Assembly: GCA_031761405.1 (NCBI GenBank)
Contig: JASEVX010000011.1
Coordinates: 41,728,187 to 41,792,186 of the forward strand
Length of the DNA: 64,000 nucleotides
From: Serripes groenlandicus
Taxonomy: Eukaryota > Mollusca > Bivalvia > Cardiida > Cardiidae
Reading direction: 5' to 3'
Under the pieces are notes generated by a model that was given only the letters and a program-made list of their open reading frames with translations, did not search any database and was not told where the DNA came from. Both the position numbers and the translations under genes were made by a program. Positions 22,116 through 33,139 of this stretch are shown here, one piece after another. Position 1 is the stretch's first letter. Every line of letters starts with the position of its first letter.

Positions 22116-23260
22116 AAATGATCTATATCAAACATGCATTCTGCGACTTTAATATCTTCAAATTTGACTTTGAAAAGATGGAGATACTCATTTATGTGTC
22201 TGCAATCAAGAACCAGTCTAGGTTTACCCTTTTTATTATATGCCACGGTCAAAGGGTTTACAACATGAGGAGGAGTTATCACCTCTGTAACTACACTCGT
22301 TTTTAACAAATTACTTATTTCGTCATGAACGAAACTCATATTTTCTCTAGCAGATTTATTATTCTTTAAAATTACTCTTTCTGGTACCATTTTTAAAGGT
22401 AACTTGTAACCGTTTTCAACAGTATCATGTATAAATACACTATCAGTGGCTTCTTTCCACTTTTCTAATTTAGCCTTTAGCCTGCCAACTGGTGTTATTA
22501 CTTTTAATTCACCATTTTCCGTCTTTTCCACACAATGTACAACACTTGCTAAAGACCGTCCTACATTATTCTGAATAATTGCCGACGTATTTATACTTAT
22601 CTTATTTTTCGATGCATTCGCCTGACAATCAGGCGAGCCCCTCCAATGGCCTGGTTTACCACAATCAAAACAAAGCCCCGGTCTGCGGGTAGATTGTGCA
22701 GGAGACGGCGTCGACGTCGTTGATGCATTGTTAGCCCCTTTCCGATATGGCCATGATTTCGATGTCCGGCCTTTCTTCGTCTTTTCAGCTTTTATCTTTT
22801 TGGAAGCTCTAGCCTCAGCCTTGTACATGCGTTTCTCATCATCGGAGTCACTGGCAAGAGGGTTGGCCTCATACTCAGTTACCACCCGCCATCCTAATTC
22901 CGAAGAATCCGCCAATTTTATCAATTTCTGTCTGTGCGCCACTAAAGTCTTGGCTTCTGCTATCTTTTGTCGACATTCAAATTGTTTGTCAACTTGCAGC
23001 GAATGATCAGCCTCTTCTAGAGCAACATTGACTTTCGAGTTGAATTTGAACTGCTCTTCATTAGATTTTCGTTTAAACGAATGCGCACTTATTATGTTGC
23101 TAATCTGTGATAATTGATGACAATTAGAAGTCCCACTTATCTTTTCAAAGACGCTTTCCATGCTGGCTATAATCTCCGCTTTATGCGTCTGGAGTGATAC
23201 TCTAAGTCTTTCGTCTATCAGTTGTTGGATGCTACCACTTGAATTCGGATCATCTTCCAT
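22097..23260 (-). pseudogene. Gag-like protein fused to the RT N-terminus (YR retrotransposon)
   Basis: A 387-codon frame starting MEDDPNSSGSIQQ. Residues 10-45 are probably helical, and residues 135-195 are a charged, lysine/serine-rich stretch. A single zinc-knuckle-like motif follows at residues 197-212 (Cys197, Cys200, His205, Cys212). Its spacing, CX2CX4HX6C, is two residues longer than the usual CX2CX4HX4C. From about residue 290 the RT fingers begin, with NPLTVAYNKKGKPRLVLD and CRHINEYL (RT motifs 1-2). The frame leaves the RT at FDIDHF and ends eight residues later because of the one-base offset at 22114-22118. Gag and RT in one frame is seen in DIRS/Ngaro-type elements. The ATG at 23260 was chosen because it is the first in a long frame; no upstream in-frame extension was checked experimentally. 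Confidence 0.85.
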
Positions 23261-23468
23261 GATTTTAAATCTTAGAAATGCGACTGCCTCTGTCGATTGT
23301 CTCGCTAGAAGTGAGTTCTCGAAACGCCCAAGCTATAAATAGCTATCGCACATACATCCCGTGCGTATACAAAACCGGTTTTGTAGCTTCCCTCCGTGAG
23401 GACAAAGGTACTCAGCTATACGTTGTACCGTCGAGTACCAGCAATTCTATGTATGTTAAACCACATAT

Positions 23469-23492
23469 TATCCTTCTTGCTTCAGAAGGATA
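23469..23492. repeat. Perfect 8-bp stem-loop in the retrotransposon leader
   Basis: TATCCTTC, eight-base loop, GAAGGATA. It lies upstream of the gag frame on the minus strand. Function unknown. Confidence 0.55.
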
Positions 23493-23692
23493 GTACAATG
23501 CTGGTCTTTAATAAACAGGGATCCTTATTCACACGCGTATCATTATAAACCATCTCCCTGATACAAATTACATGATATTCGCTCTATAGCAGATTCCCCA
23601 TGAAATCATCAAGAAAATTACAAAAAGGGATGCATGCAATATTTAAGGCGAAATATCTATAACCAGCTAGAACCGTAATTACTTAAACCATT

Positions 23693-24125
23693 CTTCCACA
23701 TATAGATTTTGGCGCATATACGGCAGAAAAAACAGTTTAAAACAGTGTGGCAAAAGAAGGAATTGCTCATAATAAGCAATTTCTCTTTTTGCCACACTTT
23801 TTTCTACTTTGTTCAATAAGTGAAAATCTATATATAGAGATGTGCCATATGATTGTCTAAATGCACCGTCCTGCGAGAAAATCAACATTTTGGACTCTGC
23901 GTAAAGTATCGACCCGGATCAGCCTAAGCATGACGCGCAGGCTTACCCGAATAGACACTTTCCGTCTCCTGTGGATTTTCTATTTCAAGAGTCGTTACTC
24001 TATACCTCTATTCCCCTGAGACGAAATATATTACGCAGAGGCCATTATTGTGGATTTCTCGCGGGACGGCTCTAAATGTTTTTCAAAGACATCTGTTGCA
24101 ATTGTTGTATGTGGGAAGGGCTTAA
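23693..24125. mobile_element. TTAA-ended MITE split by a second MITE
   Basis: Starts TTAAACCATTCTTCCACATA and ends GGGAAGGGCTTAA. The centre has the usual hairpin 'aaggaattgctcataataagcaatttct'. The right quarter is displaced by the insertion at 23863-24072. Confidence 0.75.
23863..24072 (+). mobile_element. GAGCCGTCC-type MITE with TAAAT duplication
   Basis: A 210-bp element ending ...GGACGGCTC with a matching but slightly worn left end (GCACCGTCC). TAAAT flanks it on both sides (23858-23862 and 24073-24077). Two other copies (28086 and 34890) are also preceded by TAAAT. Confidence 0.8.
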
Positions 24126-24183
24126 AGCAAAAACAGATGAGCATTTCACTACATCTAATGTTTATACCTTTATCTGTTTATGG

Positions 24184-24392
24184 AATCCGCTGTGGTCGAG
24201 TGGTTAGCGTCGGGGATTTGAAACCGGGTGTCCCGGGTTCGATCCCCAGTCGCGGCACTACGGTCATGGTAGGCACATCTTCTAGCCTAGTACTGGTTTG
24301 CTTACCCAGGGATCATGAATAAGTGAACTGTCGCCGTGATATAACTGAAATAATGTTGAAACCGGCGTAAAACCCCAATAAAACAAACAAAT
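24184..24392 (+). mobile_element. tRNA-derived SINE, family I, full length
   Basis: A tRNA-Ser-like head with A box (TGGTCGAGTGG) and B box (GGTTCGATCCC), a body with 'ctagcctagtactggtttgc' and 'acccagggatcatgaat', then the tail 'gccgtgatataactgaaataatgttgaaa..cggcgtaaaac' and an A-rich end. The head is not folded or spaced as a functional tRNA gene. Confidence 0.85.
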
Positions 24393-24469
24393 GTATCTGT
24401 TTGAACATGGTTTTACTCATATAAGCTCATTCTATTTTGACATGGGGTGATAACCCAGAGGGGATTGAC

Positions 24470-24602
24470 GGCGGTTTTTAAACATTATTTCAGTTATATC
24501 AAGGCGACAGCCCACTCATCCAACATCCCTGGGTAAACAAACCAGGACTAGGATAGAAAATATGCCTTATTTAAGTGCACTCTACCATCACCACCGCATG
24601 TA
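24470..24602 (-). mobile_element. SINE family I, 5'-truncated
   Basis: Minus-strand tail and body ('atttcagttatatcaaggcgac', 'ccctgggtaaacaaacc'); the tRNA head is missing. Confidence 0.75.
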
Positions 24603-24835
24603 ATTTATTCCTAAATGTAATATCATTCGACGAAAACAATTAAGAAGTGTAGACCCTTTAGTGTGATGCCTTATCCCGTTATGGAGGGCAAATAAGACCC
24701 CCAAATCGTCAGACACGGGATTACAACAACGTAAATTGGCACAACACTAATGGGTCAAACCGTATAGTTTTTTCTGTCGAAAGATACATGTAAGACTAAA
24801 TTACATGTCCATTTTCTTAATTATTCTGTTCGTTT

Positions 24836-25045
24836 GTTTGTTTTGATCAAGTTTTACGCCGTTTTTCAACATTATTTCAGTTATACCATGGTGACAGCTC
24901 ATTTATTCATTATCCCTGGGTAGACAAACCAGTACTAGGCTAGGAAATGTGCCTTGTCCATGGGCACTTCACCATGACCACAGCGCCGCGACTGGGGAAC
25001 GAACCCAGCACGCCCGGTTTCAAATCCCCGACGCTAAAATTATTC
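24836..25045 (-). mobile_element. SINE family I, full length
   Basis: Minus strand, with tail at left and the B-box-like 'ggggaacgaacccagc' and 'aaatccccgacgct' at right. The 'cttgtccatgggcac' body segment is present. Confidence 0.8.
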
Positions 25046-25090
25046 TGTATAACTCAATCAGATATGGCGTGTTATAGAACAAACCGAGGA

Positions 25091-25312
25091 ATCCGCAGTG
25101 GCCGAGTGGTAAGCGTCGGGGATTTGGACATGGGCGTTCCGGGTTCGATCCCCTGTCGCGTCAATCATGTAAGAGCGCCCTTGGGCAAGGCACATTTACA
25201 AGCCTAGTACTGGTTCGTTTACCCAGGGATCACGAATATGTGAATTGAAGTCGTGATAAAATTGAAATATTGTTGAAAACGGCGTGAAACCCCAATAAAA
25301 CAAAAACAAACA
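25091..25312 (+). mobile_element. SINE family I, full length
   Basis: 'gcagtggccgagtggtaagcg' A box, GGTTCGATCCC B box, 'gcccttgggcaaggcac', 'cctagtactggttcg', then the shared tail and an A-rich end. Confidence 0.85.
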
Positions 25313-25538
25313 ACAGAGCAGAACCAAATTCAGACTCACATGGTCACAATATCCTACTTTTGTAAATGTAACATTGTTATATTGGATGCAGCTTTTTTGA
25401 TACTTTAACTTAACTATTACCTTTATAATGTTTAACTTAAGCTACCAACATATATTCGTCACCTTTCTTCCACTAACCAGGTACTCTTAAATTATTTATC
25501 TACATGGGACTTTGTCGATTAATTTTAACATGATACTT

Positions 25539-25703
25539 GAGCCGTCCCGCGAGAAAATCAACATTATGGTCTCTGCGTAAATGTTCTCTATTCCCCTGAG
25601 ACGGAATGTGTCGGCCCGGATCAGTCTGCGCGGACTGCGCAGGCTGATCTGAGTCGATACATTACGCAGAGGCCATAGTGTTGGTTTTCTCGCGGGACGG
25701 CTC
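25539..25703. mobile_element. GAGCCGTCC-type MITE, internally deleted, with near-perfect ends
   Basis: The terminal inverted repeat GAGCCGTCCCGCGAGAAAA is perfect on both ends and extends with few mismatches for about 35 bp. The inner part lacks the 'atcagcctaagcat' block. No clear target duplication. Confidence 0.8.
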
Positions 25704-26041
25704 AATTAATGCCTTTAACAAACCAAAATATATCCGTACGTGGCTTGGATCGTATTTCTTTCATATTTCTTTCACTTACCAGGCAATCATGAATTATTTA
25801 TCTACATCTGGCCTTATCGACCTTTTTTCCCCCATACGATATTTATGTAAAATATAGTGAGAGAAAAAATCCGCCTGGTTGCAAGACCACGTTGCCTTTC
25901 ATGAAATTTCGTACTGCCCGTTTGATTCCAACTCTGGATTTGAAAAAAGGAGCTCCTTCGTACGAACCGGTACGAAACATTTCAGATCCAGATCATCATG
26001 TGTTTCTGACTAGTCTCATCAAGATCTATCCTGTTAACATA

Positions 26042-26290
26042 TTACTTATCCAGGGGTTGTGAGTTCGAACCCCAAATCGGCCGACTTTTTTTTTGCCGTT
26101 TGACAAAAGTCACTGTGACAAGCGTCATTCGTCTTTCACCAATGGGCTAACAGTCTATGTGGAAAAGCAGTCAGTTGCCTGGAAAGTATGTTATGTGGAG
26201 TACTGGTGTGAGAAAGCTAAGAAACACATGGGTATTTGAACTGCCCGACATGATATGACTAATTTCTTTAAAAAACTGCGTTAATCAATC
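26042..26290 (+). mobile_element. SINE family II
   Basis: The head ends in GAGTTCGAACCCC (B box). The body is 'tttgacaaaagtcactgtgac', 'gtcattcgtctttcaccaat', 'gggctaacagtctatgtgg', 'gtactggtgtgagaaa', followed by a worn shared tail. Confidence 0.8.
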
Positions 26291-26689
26291 ACTCACATAT
26301 GACTTACATAAGCCTGTGCATAGTCTGATAATATGGATAGCGTAATGTGATGAGCATACACTGTACAGTTATGCAAAGTGTACCTTTTTCCAACGCACGA
26401 GCTCATTTATCATTTAATCTGAATGTGTTCAACTCTATATCAATATTAAATTCGACTCTTCCATTTTGATAATTGCCTGAATGTGCATTGTTTGCAAAAG
26501 CCTTTAATTGACTTTGGCAGCGATAGGTTTAACCTTTTCCTTTGTCCATAGTTTTCTTTTAACATGCATGAAGATGACTCTAGAAAAATATGCGTCTCAA
26601 GACTGGGAAGAATGTGCTCATGCGCAGTCTAACCCGAGTACTGTCTGTTCTTAGATGCAACGATAATCATGTCGCTTAATGTGGCCCAT

Positions 26690-26905
26690 ATACATTTTCG
26701 AGGAGATCTTCATGCCCGAGTTGCATTTGGATCCAGCGTCCCGGGTTCGTTCCCCGGATCAGGTGATCATTGTGAAGTGCCATTGGGCAAGGTGCATTTC
26801 CTAGCATACGACTGGTTTGTGTACCAAGGGACAATGGATACATGTTCTTTCGCCGTGGTTTAACTGAAATAATGTTGAAAAAACGGCGCAATACCCCAAT
26901 TAATA
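26690..26905 (+). mobile_element. SINE family I, diverged head
   Basis: B box CGGGTTCGTTCCCCG, 'gccattgggcaaggtgcat', 'gacaatggata', then 'gccgtggtttaactgaaataatgttgaaa' and an AT-rich end. Confidence 0.75.
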
Positions 26906-27018
26906 AATTATTTAAGTATTCGTGGATAGTTAGCAGCACATACTACGAACTAAACTTTCAAACGAATCAATTAGTCAGCGAGAGATTGTTGCATGTAAGA
27001 TTTATCAATGTTTACCAC

Positions 27019-27315
27019 CTTGTCGTCGAGATCTGTAATTAGATATTCGTGTCTCTCTTTACTGCAGTGTCTTTTGTATATCTTAAATATGCGGCCTCTA
27101 ATAGCATTGTAGTTACGTGGAGATAGCTTTTGGTGAAATACCGTATCTATTGTGTTTAATAGTTTGAATGTCGTCGAGACCTGTAATTAGACATTCGTGT
27201 CTCTCTTTACTGCAGTGTCTGTTGTATATCTTAAATCTGCGGCCTCTAATGGCATTGTAGTTACGTGGAGATAGCCTTTGGTGAAATACCGTATATGTTG
27301 TGTTTAATAGTTTGA
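27019..27315. repeat. Tandem duplication, two copies of about 148 bp
   Basis: 'gtcgtcgagatctgtaattag' begins the first copy and 'gtcgtcgagacctgtaattag' the second. The copies differ at about eight positions over 148 bp. A minus-strand frame runs through one copy (LSPRNYNAIRGRRFKIYNRH) but is not kept through both, and I do not recognise the peptide. Confidence 0.85.
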
Positions 27316-27390
27316 ATGATGATTTTTGAAGATGTAAGAGTAAATTCCGTAATTTGGCACCCGGCCCGCAATACAATCATCCATGATATT

Positions 27391-27834
27391 TAGGTCAAAG
27401 GGAAGACATTTTTGTCCAGTGGATTTCAGACGAATATGTAAGACTGAAATTGTCACCCATTGGACAATAAGGATTTTGCTGAAAACTGAATTATTTTTTT
27501 GAAAACTATATTATCCTGTGAGTGCTTTGTATCCAAACCCTGGTTTGCTTTTGACTGTATTGACACCTTCAGACTGATTTTTAGAACATCCTGTATTTTC
27601 TGAAATTTAAAGTGAAATTCAGTGCGAGATAAGAGTGACCTATCCTTTGACGTCATAGCTAAACAAAATAGTGGGATGAGCCCTGAGTTTCTGGTGCTGT
27701 AATGGTAGATATACGAATGGACTTTGATGATTTAATACATGTTTGTGGCTTCATTGAGATGTTGGGAAAGAACCATAAACCATAATGCTACAATGGTCGC
27801 CTATGTACAATTTATTGCTTCCCTTTGACCTAAG
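27391..27834. mobile_element. MITE with AGGTCAAAGGGAAG ends
   Basis: AGGTCAAAGGGAAG at the left and its complement CTTCCCTTTGACCT at the right, about 444 bp. A diverged relative is at about 33140-33583 with shared internal blocks ('ttctgaaat..aaagtgaaattcagtgcg'). Confidence 0.7.
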
Positions 27835-27996
27835 TAAAGTAAAGTAAAGTAAAGCCTTTGTTTATTATATTGACTCATGAGACAAATTTGTCCTGAATAC
27901 ATGTTTACTGCCTGAGGCAAATCATTTTGGCAGGCACCGGGCAGACAGGCTTTCAGTACCATTATTGAACTAGCCAACAGGCCATTTCAGAACGTA

Positions 27997-28076
27997 CCCC
28001 ACTGTCATCATGGGGATTCGAACCTTCGACCTCCCGCCCCGAGAACGGATGCCTTAACCACTAGGCTATCAGGAAC
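27997..28076 (-). mobile_element. tRNA-like SINE head (not a tRNA gene)
   Basis: On the minus strand: 'gatagcctagtggttaagg' (A-box-like) and GGTTCGAATCCCC (B box). It lacks a closed acceptor stem and is directly followed by dispersed repeats. Confidence 0.6.
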
Positions 28077-28085
28077 GGTATAAAT

Positions 28086-28347
28086 GAGCCGTCCCAGGAG
28101 AAAACCAACATGGTGGATTCTGCGTAAAGTATCGATTAGGATCAGCCTAAGCATGCCGCGCAGGCTAACCCGGACACACAATTTTCGCCTCCTGTGGATT
28201 TTCTATTTCAGGAATAATTATTCTATATATCTATTCCCCTCAGACGGAATGTGTCGGCCCGGATTAGCCTGCGCGGACTGCGCAGACTGATCTGGGCCGA
28301 TACATTACGCAGAGACCATAATGTTGGTTTTTCTCGTGAAACAGGTC
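28086..28347 (+). mobile_element. GAGCCGTCC-type MITE
   Basis: Full set of family blocks and a right end with worn inverted repeat. Preceded by TAAAT, but the right flank reads GAATG, so the duplication is uncertain. Confidence 0.78.
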
Positions 28348-28825
28348 GAATGTGTTATGCCTAGACAAAGAATACAGAATATAGACAAAAATAGATTGCT
28401 TCTTAACTGTAATGGGATTTTCATTGCCAAATGCTGGATTTTCAAAGTTAGGCTGAACATCATACCATATAAATAAGTAGTTCTTTCCAATACCTGCAAG
28501 TGTTTCACAAATAAAGAAGGCATTTCATGTTCGAGTATAAGATGTTTTCCCCCACAATACTACGTTACAAAAGTATGAGGTAATGCTCTCAAGTTTCAAG
28601 AGTTATGGAAGGTCATGTATATCTATTACTCGACAGCATTGACCTGGTTCTGACCTTTGTTTATAAATGGATATTATAAAAGTGCACACTATGAGATTTG
28701 TTCAGGGTAAAAAGTCAAACACAACTACGTAGGTTCCTTTGTATAAGTATTACACACATAGTGTAAACGTCATTACAAAAACACATGTCAATCATCTCAA
28801 ATGTTTGTGTATTGCCTTGATTGAT

Positions 28826-29100
28826 TGATTGATTGGTCCGTTTTTAACAATTTCTCAGTTATATCACGGCGGCCAGTTCACCTACTCATGCATTTCCTGG
28901 TTTTCTCACACCAGTACTCCACACAACAATCTACCCAAGCAACTGGCTGCTTTTCCACATAGACTTAGCCCATTGGTGGAAGACGAATGACGCATGTCGC
29001 ATTGACTTTTGTCAATCGTCGAAAAGAAAGTTGGCCGAGCCGGGATTCGAACTCACAACCCCTGTATTGACAGCTACCAACTGAGCTACCGGGGCTCGGC
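28826..29100 (-). mobile_element. SINE family II, full length
   Basis: Tail with TTGA repeats on the left; on the right a well kept tRNA-like head ('ggtagctcagttggtag' and GAGTTCGAATCCCGG on the minus strand). The best copy for defining family II. Confidence 0.85.
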
Positions 29101-29395
29101 GTGTATTGCCTTGACCACTGCATTATGGTGCATAAGATCGAGTGACGACTCTAACTCATCTGGAGCTTCACTGTTTGCAAATGCCGCACGGTGCCTTTTT
29201 ACGCAATTACCGCTCTTTTATGAATGACCCTCCATAACTTTTGCGTTTTATATATTAAATATTGTCAATTCACAAACATAAGGTAATACTTATGCCTCTG
29301 GCATGTTTCAATACCCATCATAATAAACATTGAATGAGACATGCACACTTGTAATCAACAATGCTCTTTCATGATTCCACCGAAAATGATAAGAT

Positions 29396-29401
29396 TTTAT
29401 T
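29396..29401 (-). promoter_or_regulatory. Possible poly(A) signal AATAAA for the lectin gene
   Basis: AATAAA on the minus strand about 37 nt past the stop codon at 29438-29440. The position fits a very short 3' UTR. The hexamer is common in AT-rich DNA, so this is only suggestive. Confidence 0.4.
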
Positions 29402-29437
29402 TCTAGTTCAAGCAAGGTAATAGCTAATCGATAATAG

Positions 29438-29637
29438 TTAATCGCACATGACTGAAGCAGTGTCTTCACACATTCCATCATCCAGACATCCTTTTAGAAA
29501 TCTGGCACAAAACTGCGTACCGGATTGATTAGGGGCATAATCACAGAAGTACGTATCATCCAGTATCTTGCCGTCTGGGAATTGCCAAATCGTACCATGC
29601 TCTGTTGCCCCAATCCAAAACTCTTTCCCTTCGAAAG
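29438..29637 (-). CDS. C-type lectin domain protein, last coding exon (C-terminal half of CTLD)
   Basis: The exon opens after an acceptor (tattta-cag) in phase 1 and encodes AFEGKEFWIGATEHG, WQFPDGK, QFCARFL and a C-terminal GMCEDTASVMCD, ending at TAA 29438-29440. The WIG core and the cysteine pattern are those of the second half of a C-type lectin-like domain, a secreted or membrane extracellular fold. At the usual calcium/sugar site the EPN/QPD position reads APN and the WND position reads LDD, so canonical calcium-dependent sugar binding is doubtful. It joins in frame to the exon at 34638-34871 across a 5.0-kb intron. The junction codon is built from G of that exon and CT here (Ala). Confidence 0.82.
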
Positions 29638-29885
29638 CTGTAAATAGAAAGAGCCATCGTGTTACCAACTGCCACTTTATTTCCATACACAGACGAATCC
29701 ATCAATATCGTGGACGCATGCGCAGAAAACGTTTGGCCATCTCGATAGTTCGCCGTCGGTGGTTTCTTGTTTTAAAACAAAGAAGAAAACATGCCCACAA
29801 AACCCCACATTTGTGTTTATATCATACTAGCTGATAAAGAAATCGATGGGTACTTGTTAATTGTATGTACCTTGATAGTTCATTT

Positions 29886-30130
29886 TCCTCTGATAGCTCA
29901 GTCAATCCAGTGGTTGCGAGTTCGAACCCCACCTCGGCCTTTCAGACGTTTAACAAAAGTCACTGTGCCGAGCATCATTTGTCTTCCACCAATGGGCTAA
30001 CAGTCAATGTGAGACTGTTTTGTTGAGTACTGGTGTGAGATAGTCCGGAAACACATACATGCGTAGGTGAACTGGTCGCAGCCGTGATATGACTGGATTT
30101 CTGTTGTAAACGGCGTTAAACACAATAAAG
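29886..30130 (+). mobile_element. SINE family II
   Basis: 'tgatagctcagtca' A-box-like, GAGTTCGAACCCC B box, 'acaaaagtcactgtg', 'caccaatgggctaacagtc', then 'gccgtgatatgactgg' and 'aacggcgttaaac'. It lies in the lectin gene intron. Confidence 0.8.
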
Positions 30131-30150
30131 CATTGCAGAACTTACTGGAC

Positions 30151-30405
30151 ATATCGAGGGCTTGGCGTGAAACGGTTGTAACTAAAAGCCTATTTTGAAA
30201 ACCCTGGTTTAGGGACAATTTTCACCCCTTTGTAAACAATGCAAATTTATGTGCCATTGCTCAGATCGAGCAATGGCACCTAAATTTCTATTGTTTACTA
30301 AGAAAAAATATTTAACGCTTCTAAATACTTTATGGCGAAGTGATTAACATCGGTAAAAAAAAGACCAATTTTAGTTACAACCGTTTCACGCCAAGCCCTC
30401 GATAT
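30151..30405. mobile_element. MITE with perfect 33-bp terminal inverted repeats
   Basis: Left arm 30151-30183 (ATATCGAGGGCTTGGCGTGA...) and right arm 30373-30405 are exact inverse copies. A second nested hairpin (tgccattgctc/gagcaatggca) lies at 30250-30290. A TA duplication (Tc1/mariner type) is possible if the ends start at TCGAGG, but longer duplications are not seen. Confidence 0.8.
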
Positions 30406-30485
30406 GCAACTTAATCCTTCGAGGTAACTCTATGCGCTAACATGTAATCGTACTAAAGGTTTATGCCAATAACTTTACAATATAA

Positions 30486-30733
30486 GCCGTTTCACGAGAA
30501 AACCAACATTATGGATTCTGCGTAATGTATCGACCCAGATCAGCAGTCCGCGCAGGCTAATCCGGGCGGACACATTCCGTCTCTGGCGTATAGAGGTATA
30601 GAGTAATGATTCCTAAGACAGAAACTCCACAGGAGGCGAAAAGTGTCTGTCCGGGTTAGCCTGCGTGGCATGCTTAGGATGATCCGGGTCGATGCTTTAC
30701 GCAGAGTCCACAATGTTGGTTTTTTCACGGGAC
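30486..30733 (-). mobile_element. GAGCCGTCC-type MITE, reverse orientation
   Basis: 'cgggttagcctgcgtggcatgc' and 'gatgctttacgcagagtcc' show the reverse order of blocks. Both ends keep the CACGAGAAAACC-like repeat. Confidence 0.78.
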
Positions 30734-30899
30734 TATATAATGATGTTGATACATCATATAAACACTATTATAATTATTATAAATAATATTCAGACACAAT
30801 GTCGCAAACATGCCATTTTTAAACGCAAAATCCTTAATCGCCATAAAGCACAATCATATGATATAACTGAGTTCGATTCTCCTGATACCAAAATGTTTG

Positions 30900-32230
30900 T
30901 TATCCCCACACGTTCTGCGAGAGTATTAGCTGAGTATCCAGGCCATACACTCAATGCCAGTACAACTTAAGTATCCAGGAGTTCACATAATGTTGAACCT
31001 CCCATACTCTTAATGCGAGTACTAGTTGAGTATCCAGGAGGTCACATCATATTGAAACTCCCATATAAGCAATACGAGAACTTATTGGGTATACAGGCGG
31101 TCACATAATGTTGAACCTCCCATACATTCAATGCGAGTACTAGTTGAGTTACCAGGAATTAACACAATTTTGGACCTAATTGCGAGTACTTGTTGAGTTT
31201 CCAGGAGTTCACACTATTTTAAACCTCCCCTACACTCAATGCGAGTACTTGTTGAGTATCCATGATTTGGAGTTCACCTTATTTTGGACCAACCATACAC
31301 GCAATGCGAGTACTGTTTGAGTATCCAGGATTTGGAGTTCACATTATTTTGGACCAACCATACACGCAATGCGAGTACTTTTTGAGTATCCAGGATTTGG
31401 AGTTCACATTATGTTGGACCACCCATACACGCAATGCGAGTACTTTTTGAGTATCCAGGATTTGGAGTTCACATTATATTGGACCAACCATACACTCAAT
31501 ACGAGTACTTGTTGAGTATCCAGGAGTTGGAGTTCACATTATGTTGGACCACCCATACACGCAATGCGAGTACTTTTTGAGTATCCATGATTTGGAGTTC
31601 ACCTTATTTTGGACCAACCATACACTCAATGCGAGTACTTGTTGAGTATCCAGGATCTGGAGTTCACATTATGTTGGACCGACCATACACGCAATGCGAG
31701 TACTTTTTGAGTATCCAGGATTTGGAGTTCACATTATGTTGCACCACCCATACACGCAATGCGAGTACTTTTTGAGTATCCAGGATTTGGAGTTCACATT
31801 ATGTTGGACCACCATACACGCAATGCGAGTACTTTTTGAGTAACTAAGAATAAATGTCAAACGTTTGGACCTCCTCATATATTAAGTAAGTGTTCTGGTT
31901 GAGTATTGAGGAACTGGTGTCAACATACTGTTGGACGTCCCTATATACTCGGCGCGATTATTGGTTAATGTCTTAGAAGATGTTTCAACGTACATTTGGA
32001 CGTCCTGATACACTTTGCGAGGGTACAGGTTAAGTATCATTGCATTTGTGTCAACATTATTTTGAATGGCCCTTTTCATTCGGTGTGAAAGTTGTTTGAG
32101 TATCTTGGAAGTGATGTCAACATAAGTGTGGACTTCTCTATATACACGACGCGAGTACTGGTCGCGTATCGTGTTAGTGGTGTCAGCATTATTATGGACC
32201 GCCCTAAGCACCCGGCGTGAGTACTGGTCG
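30900..32230 (+). repeat. 65-bp minisatellite in the lectin intron
   Basis: The unit contains 'caatgcgagtactttttgag' and 'tatccaggatttggagttca'. Fourteen or so good copies lie between about 30915 and 31845, then increasingly diverged copies to about 32230. Copies are near-identical only at 31260-31830. Confidence 0.9.
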
Positions 32231-32296
32231 AGTATTCATAATAGTTTCGTCGACAAATATGTTAGATGTTCAAATGGTTAAATAGTGATTAGAATA

Positions 32297-32430
32297 TAAG
32301 TTAACAATAAAATATCTTTGTACACTTCCAAGAAGGTAATGTAATACATATTATATTATCTAGTATATAATATGTATGTAATACATCCTCTTCTTAGAAG
32401 TGTACAAGGATGTATTATTGTTAACTTATT
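32297..32430. repeat. Palindromic mini-element
   Basis: Left arm 'taagttaacaataa..tttgtacacttc' is mirrored at 32392-32430. The centre is a second palindrome 'acatattatattatctagtatataatatgt'-like AT hairpin. Likely an old MITE. Confidence 0.65.
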
Positions 32431-32524
32431 TTGAGAATCTTTTTGAGACTTTAGACCAATGGGATAAAGCGGCCATGCGTGAATGTATAAAGTTGTCTCT
32501 GGTGATTGATCTCTGGAGAACTGA

Positions 32525-32625
32525 TGCAAAGAAATATGGAACCACGTGGGTAGGTGACCACCGTGATGTAACTGAAATACTTGTAAAAAACAACAACAAC
32601 GGCGTTAAACTTCAATGTATCTATC
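32525..32625 (+). mobile_element. SINE 3' tail fragment
   Basis: 'gtaggtgaccaccgtgatgt' then 'aactgaaata' and 'aacggcgttaaac'. The body and head are absent. Confidence 0.6.
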
Positions 32626-33139
32626 TTTCTCACGATGTTCCTTAACCGTTAACCTACCGCCTCGGTATACTAGGCAGAAGAACATGAGTGTTGACCATCT
32701 AGTGTTTAAGAATAACATTCAGATAAAGCTACTTTCAAAGTTCGCTACCTTCAGGTCATAGAGAATAATAGGTTGGTGCCGTGTATTGAGAAAGTTTATC
32801 TGGCAAGGCGGAGTAATTTATCGGGTGAGCCGAAGGCCGCCATCTTATCACGTGACCAACTGACGTAGATCAAAAGAAATATACGGCACCCTGTTGCTAG
32901 ACGTGACAGGATAAAAAGGGTTTCGGGTATATCGGTTTAAATAATTCATTAAATAAGTCTACATAGTTTGTTTTACACAATTAATAAACATTAACCTGCA
33001 CAGTCATGCGTAATGATCCTATACTTTACTTCACGAGTGTACACGAGCTATAGAGAATGTACGGATGATATCACTTGTAGCAGGAGAAGTAAAGTCTGGA
33101 GTTCCTTCCCCTTATTACTGCGTAACGGATTAACTATCC

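Larger units (their letters stand above)
21906..23560 (-). mobile_element. DIRS/Ngaro-like YR retrotransposon, 5' half and probable leader
   Basis: Upstream half of the element: RT N-terminus, Gag, and a non-coding leader from 23261. The leader holds a TATA-like AT stretch (ctataaatag, about 23333-23342) and a perfect 8-bp stem-loop (23469-23476 with 23485-23492). The outer limit near 23.5 kb is a guess, because no matching terminal repeat is visible in the 56 bases left of the recombinase. Confidence 0.6.

Noticed and set aside
24184..24260. Possible tRNA-Ser gene (A and B boxes present)
   Set aside because: No closed acceptor stem or proper anticodon arm, and it is joined to a SINE body and tail found repeatedly in the window. 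The heads at 28050 and 29070 were rejected for the same reason.
27113..27376. 87-codon frame (LSPRNYNAIRGRRFKIYNRH...) as a gene
   Set aside because: Lies across a two-copy 148-bp tandem duplication, breaks in the other copy, and matches no domain I recognise.
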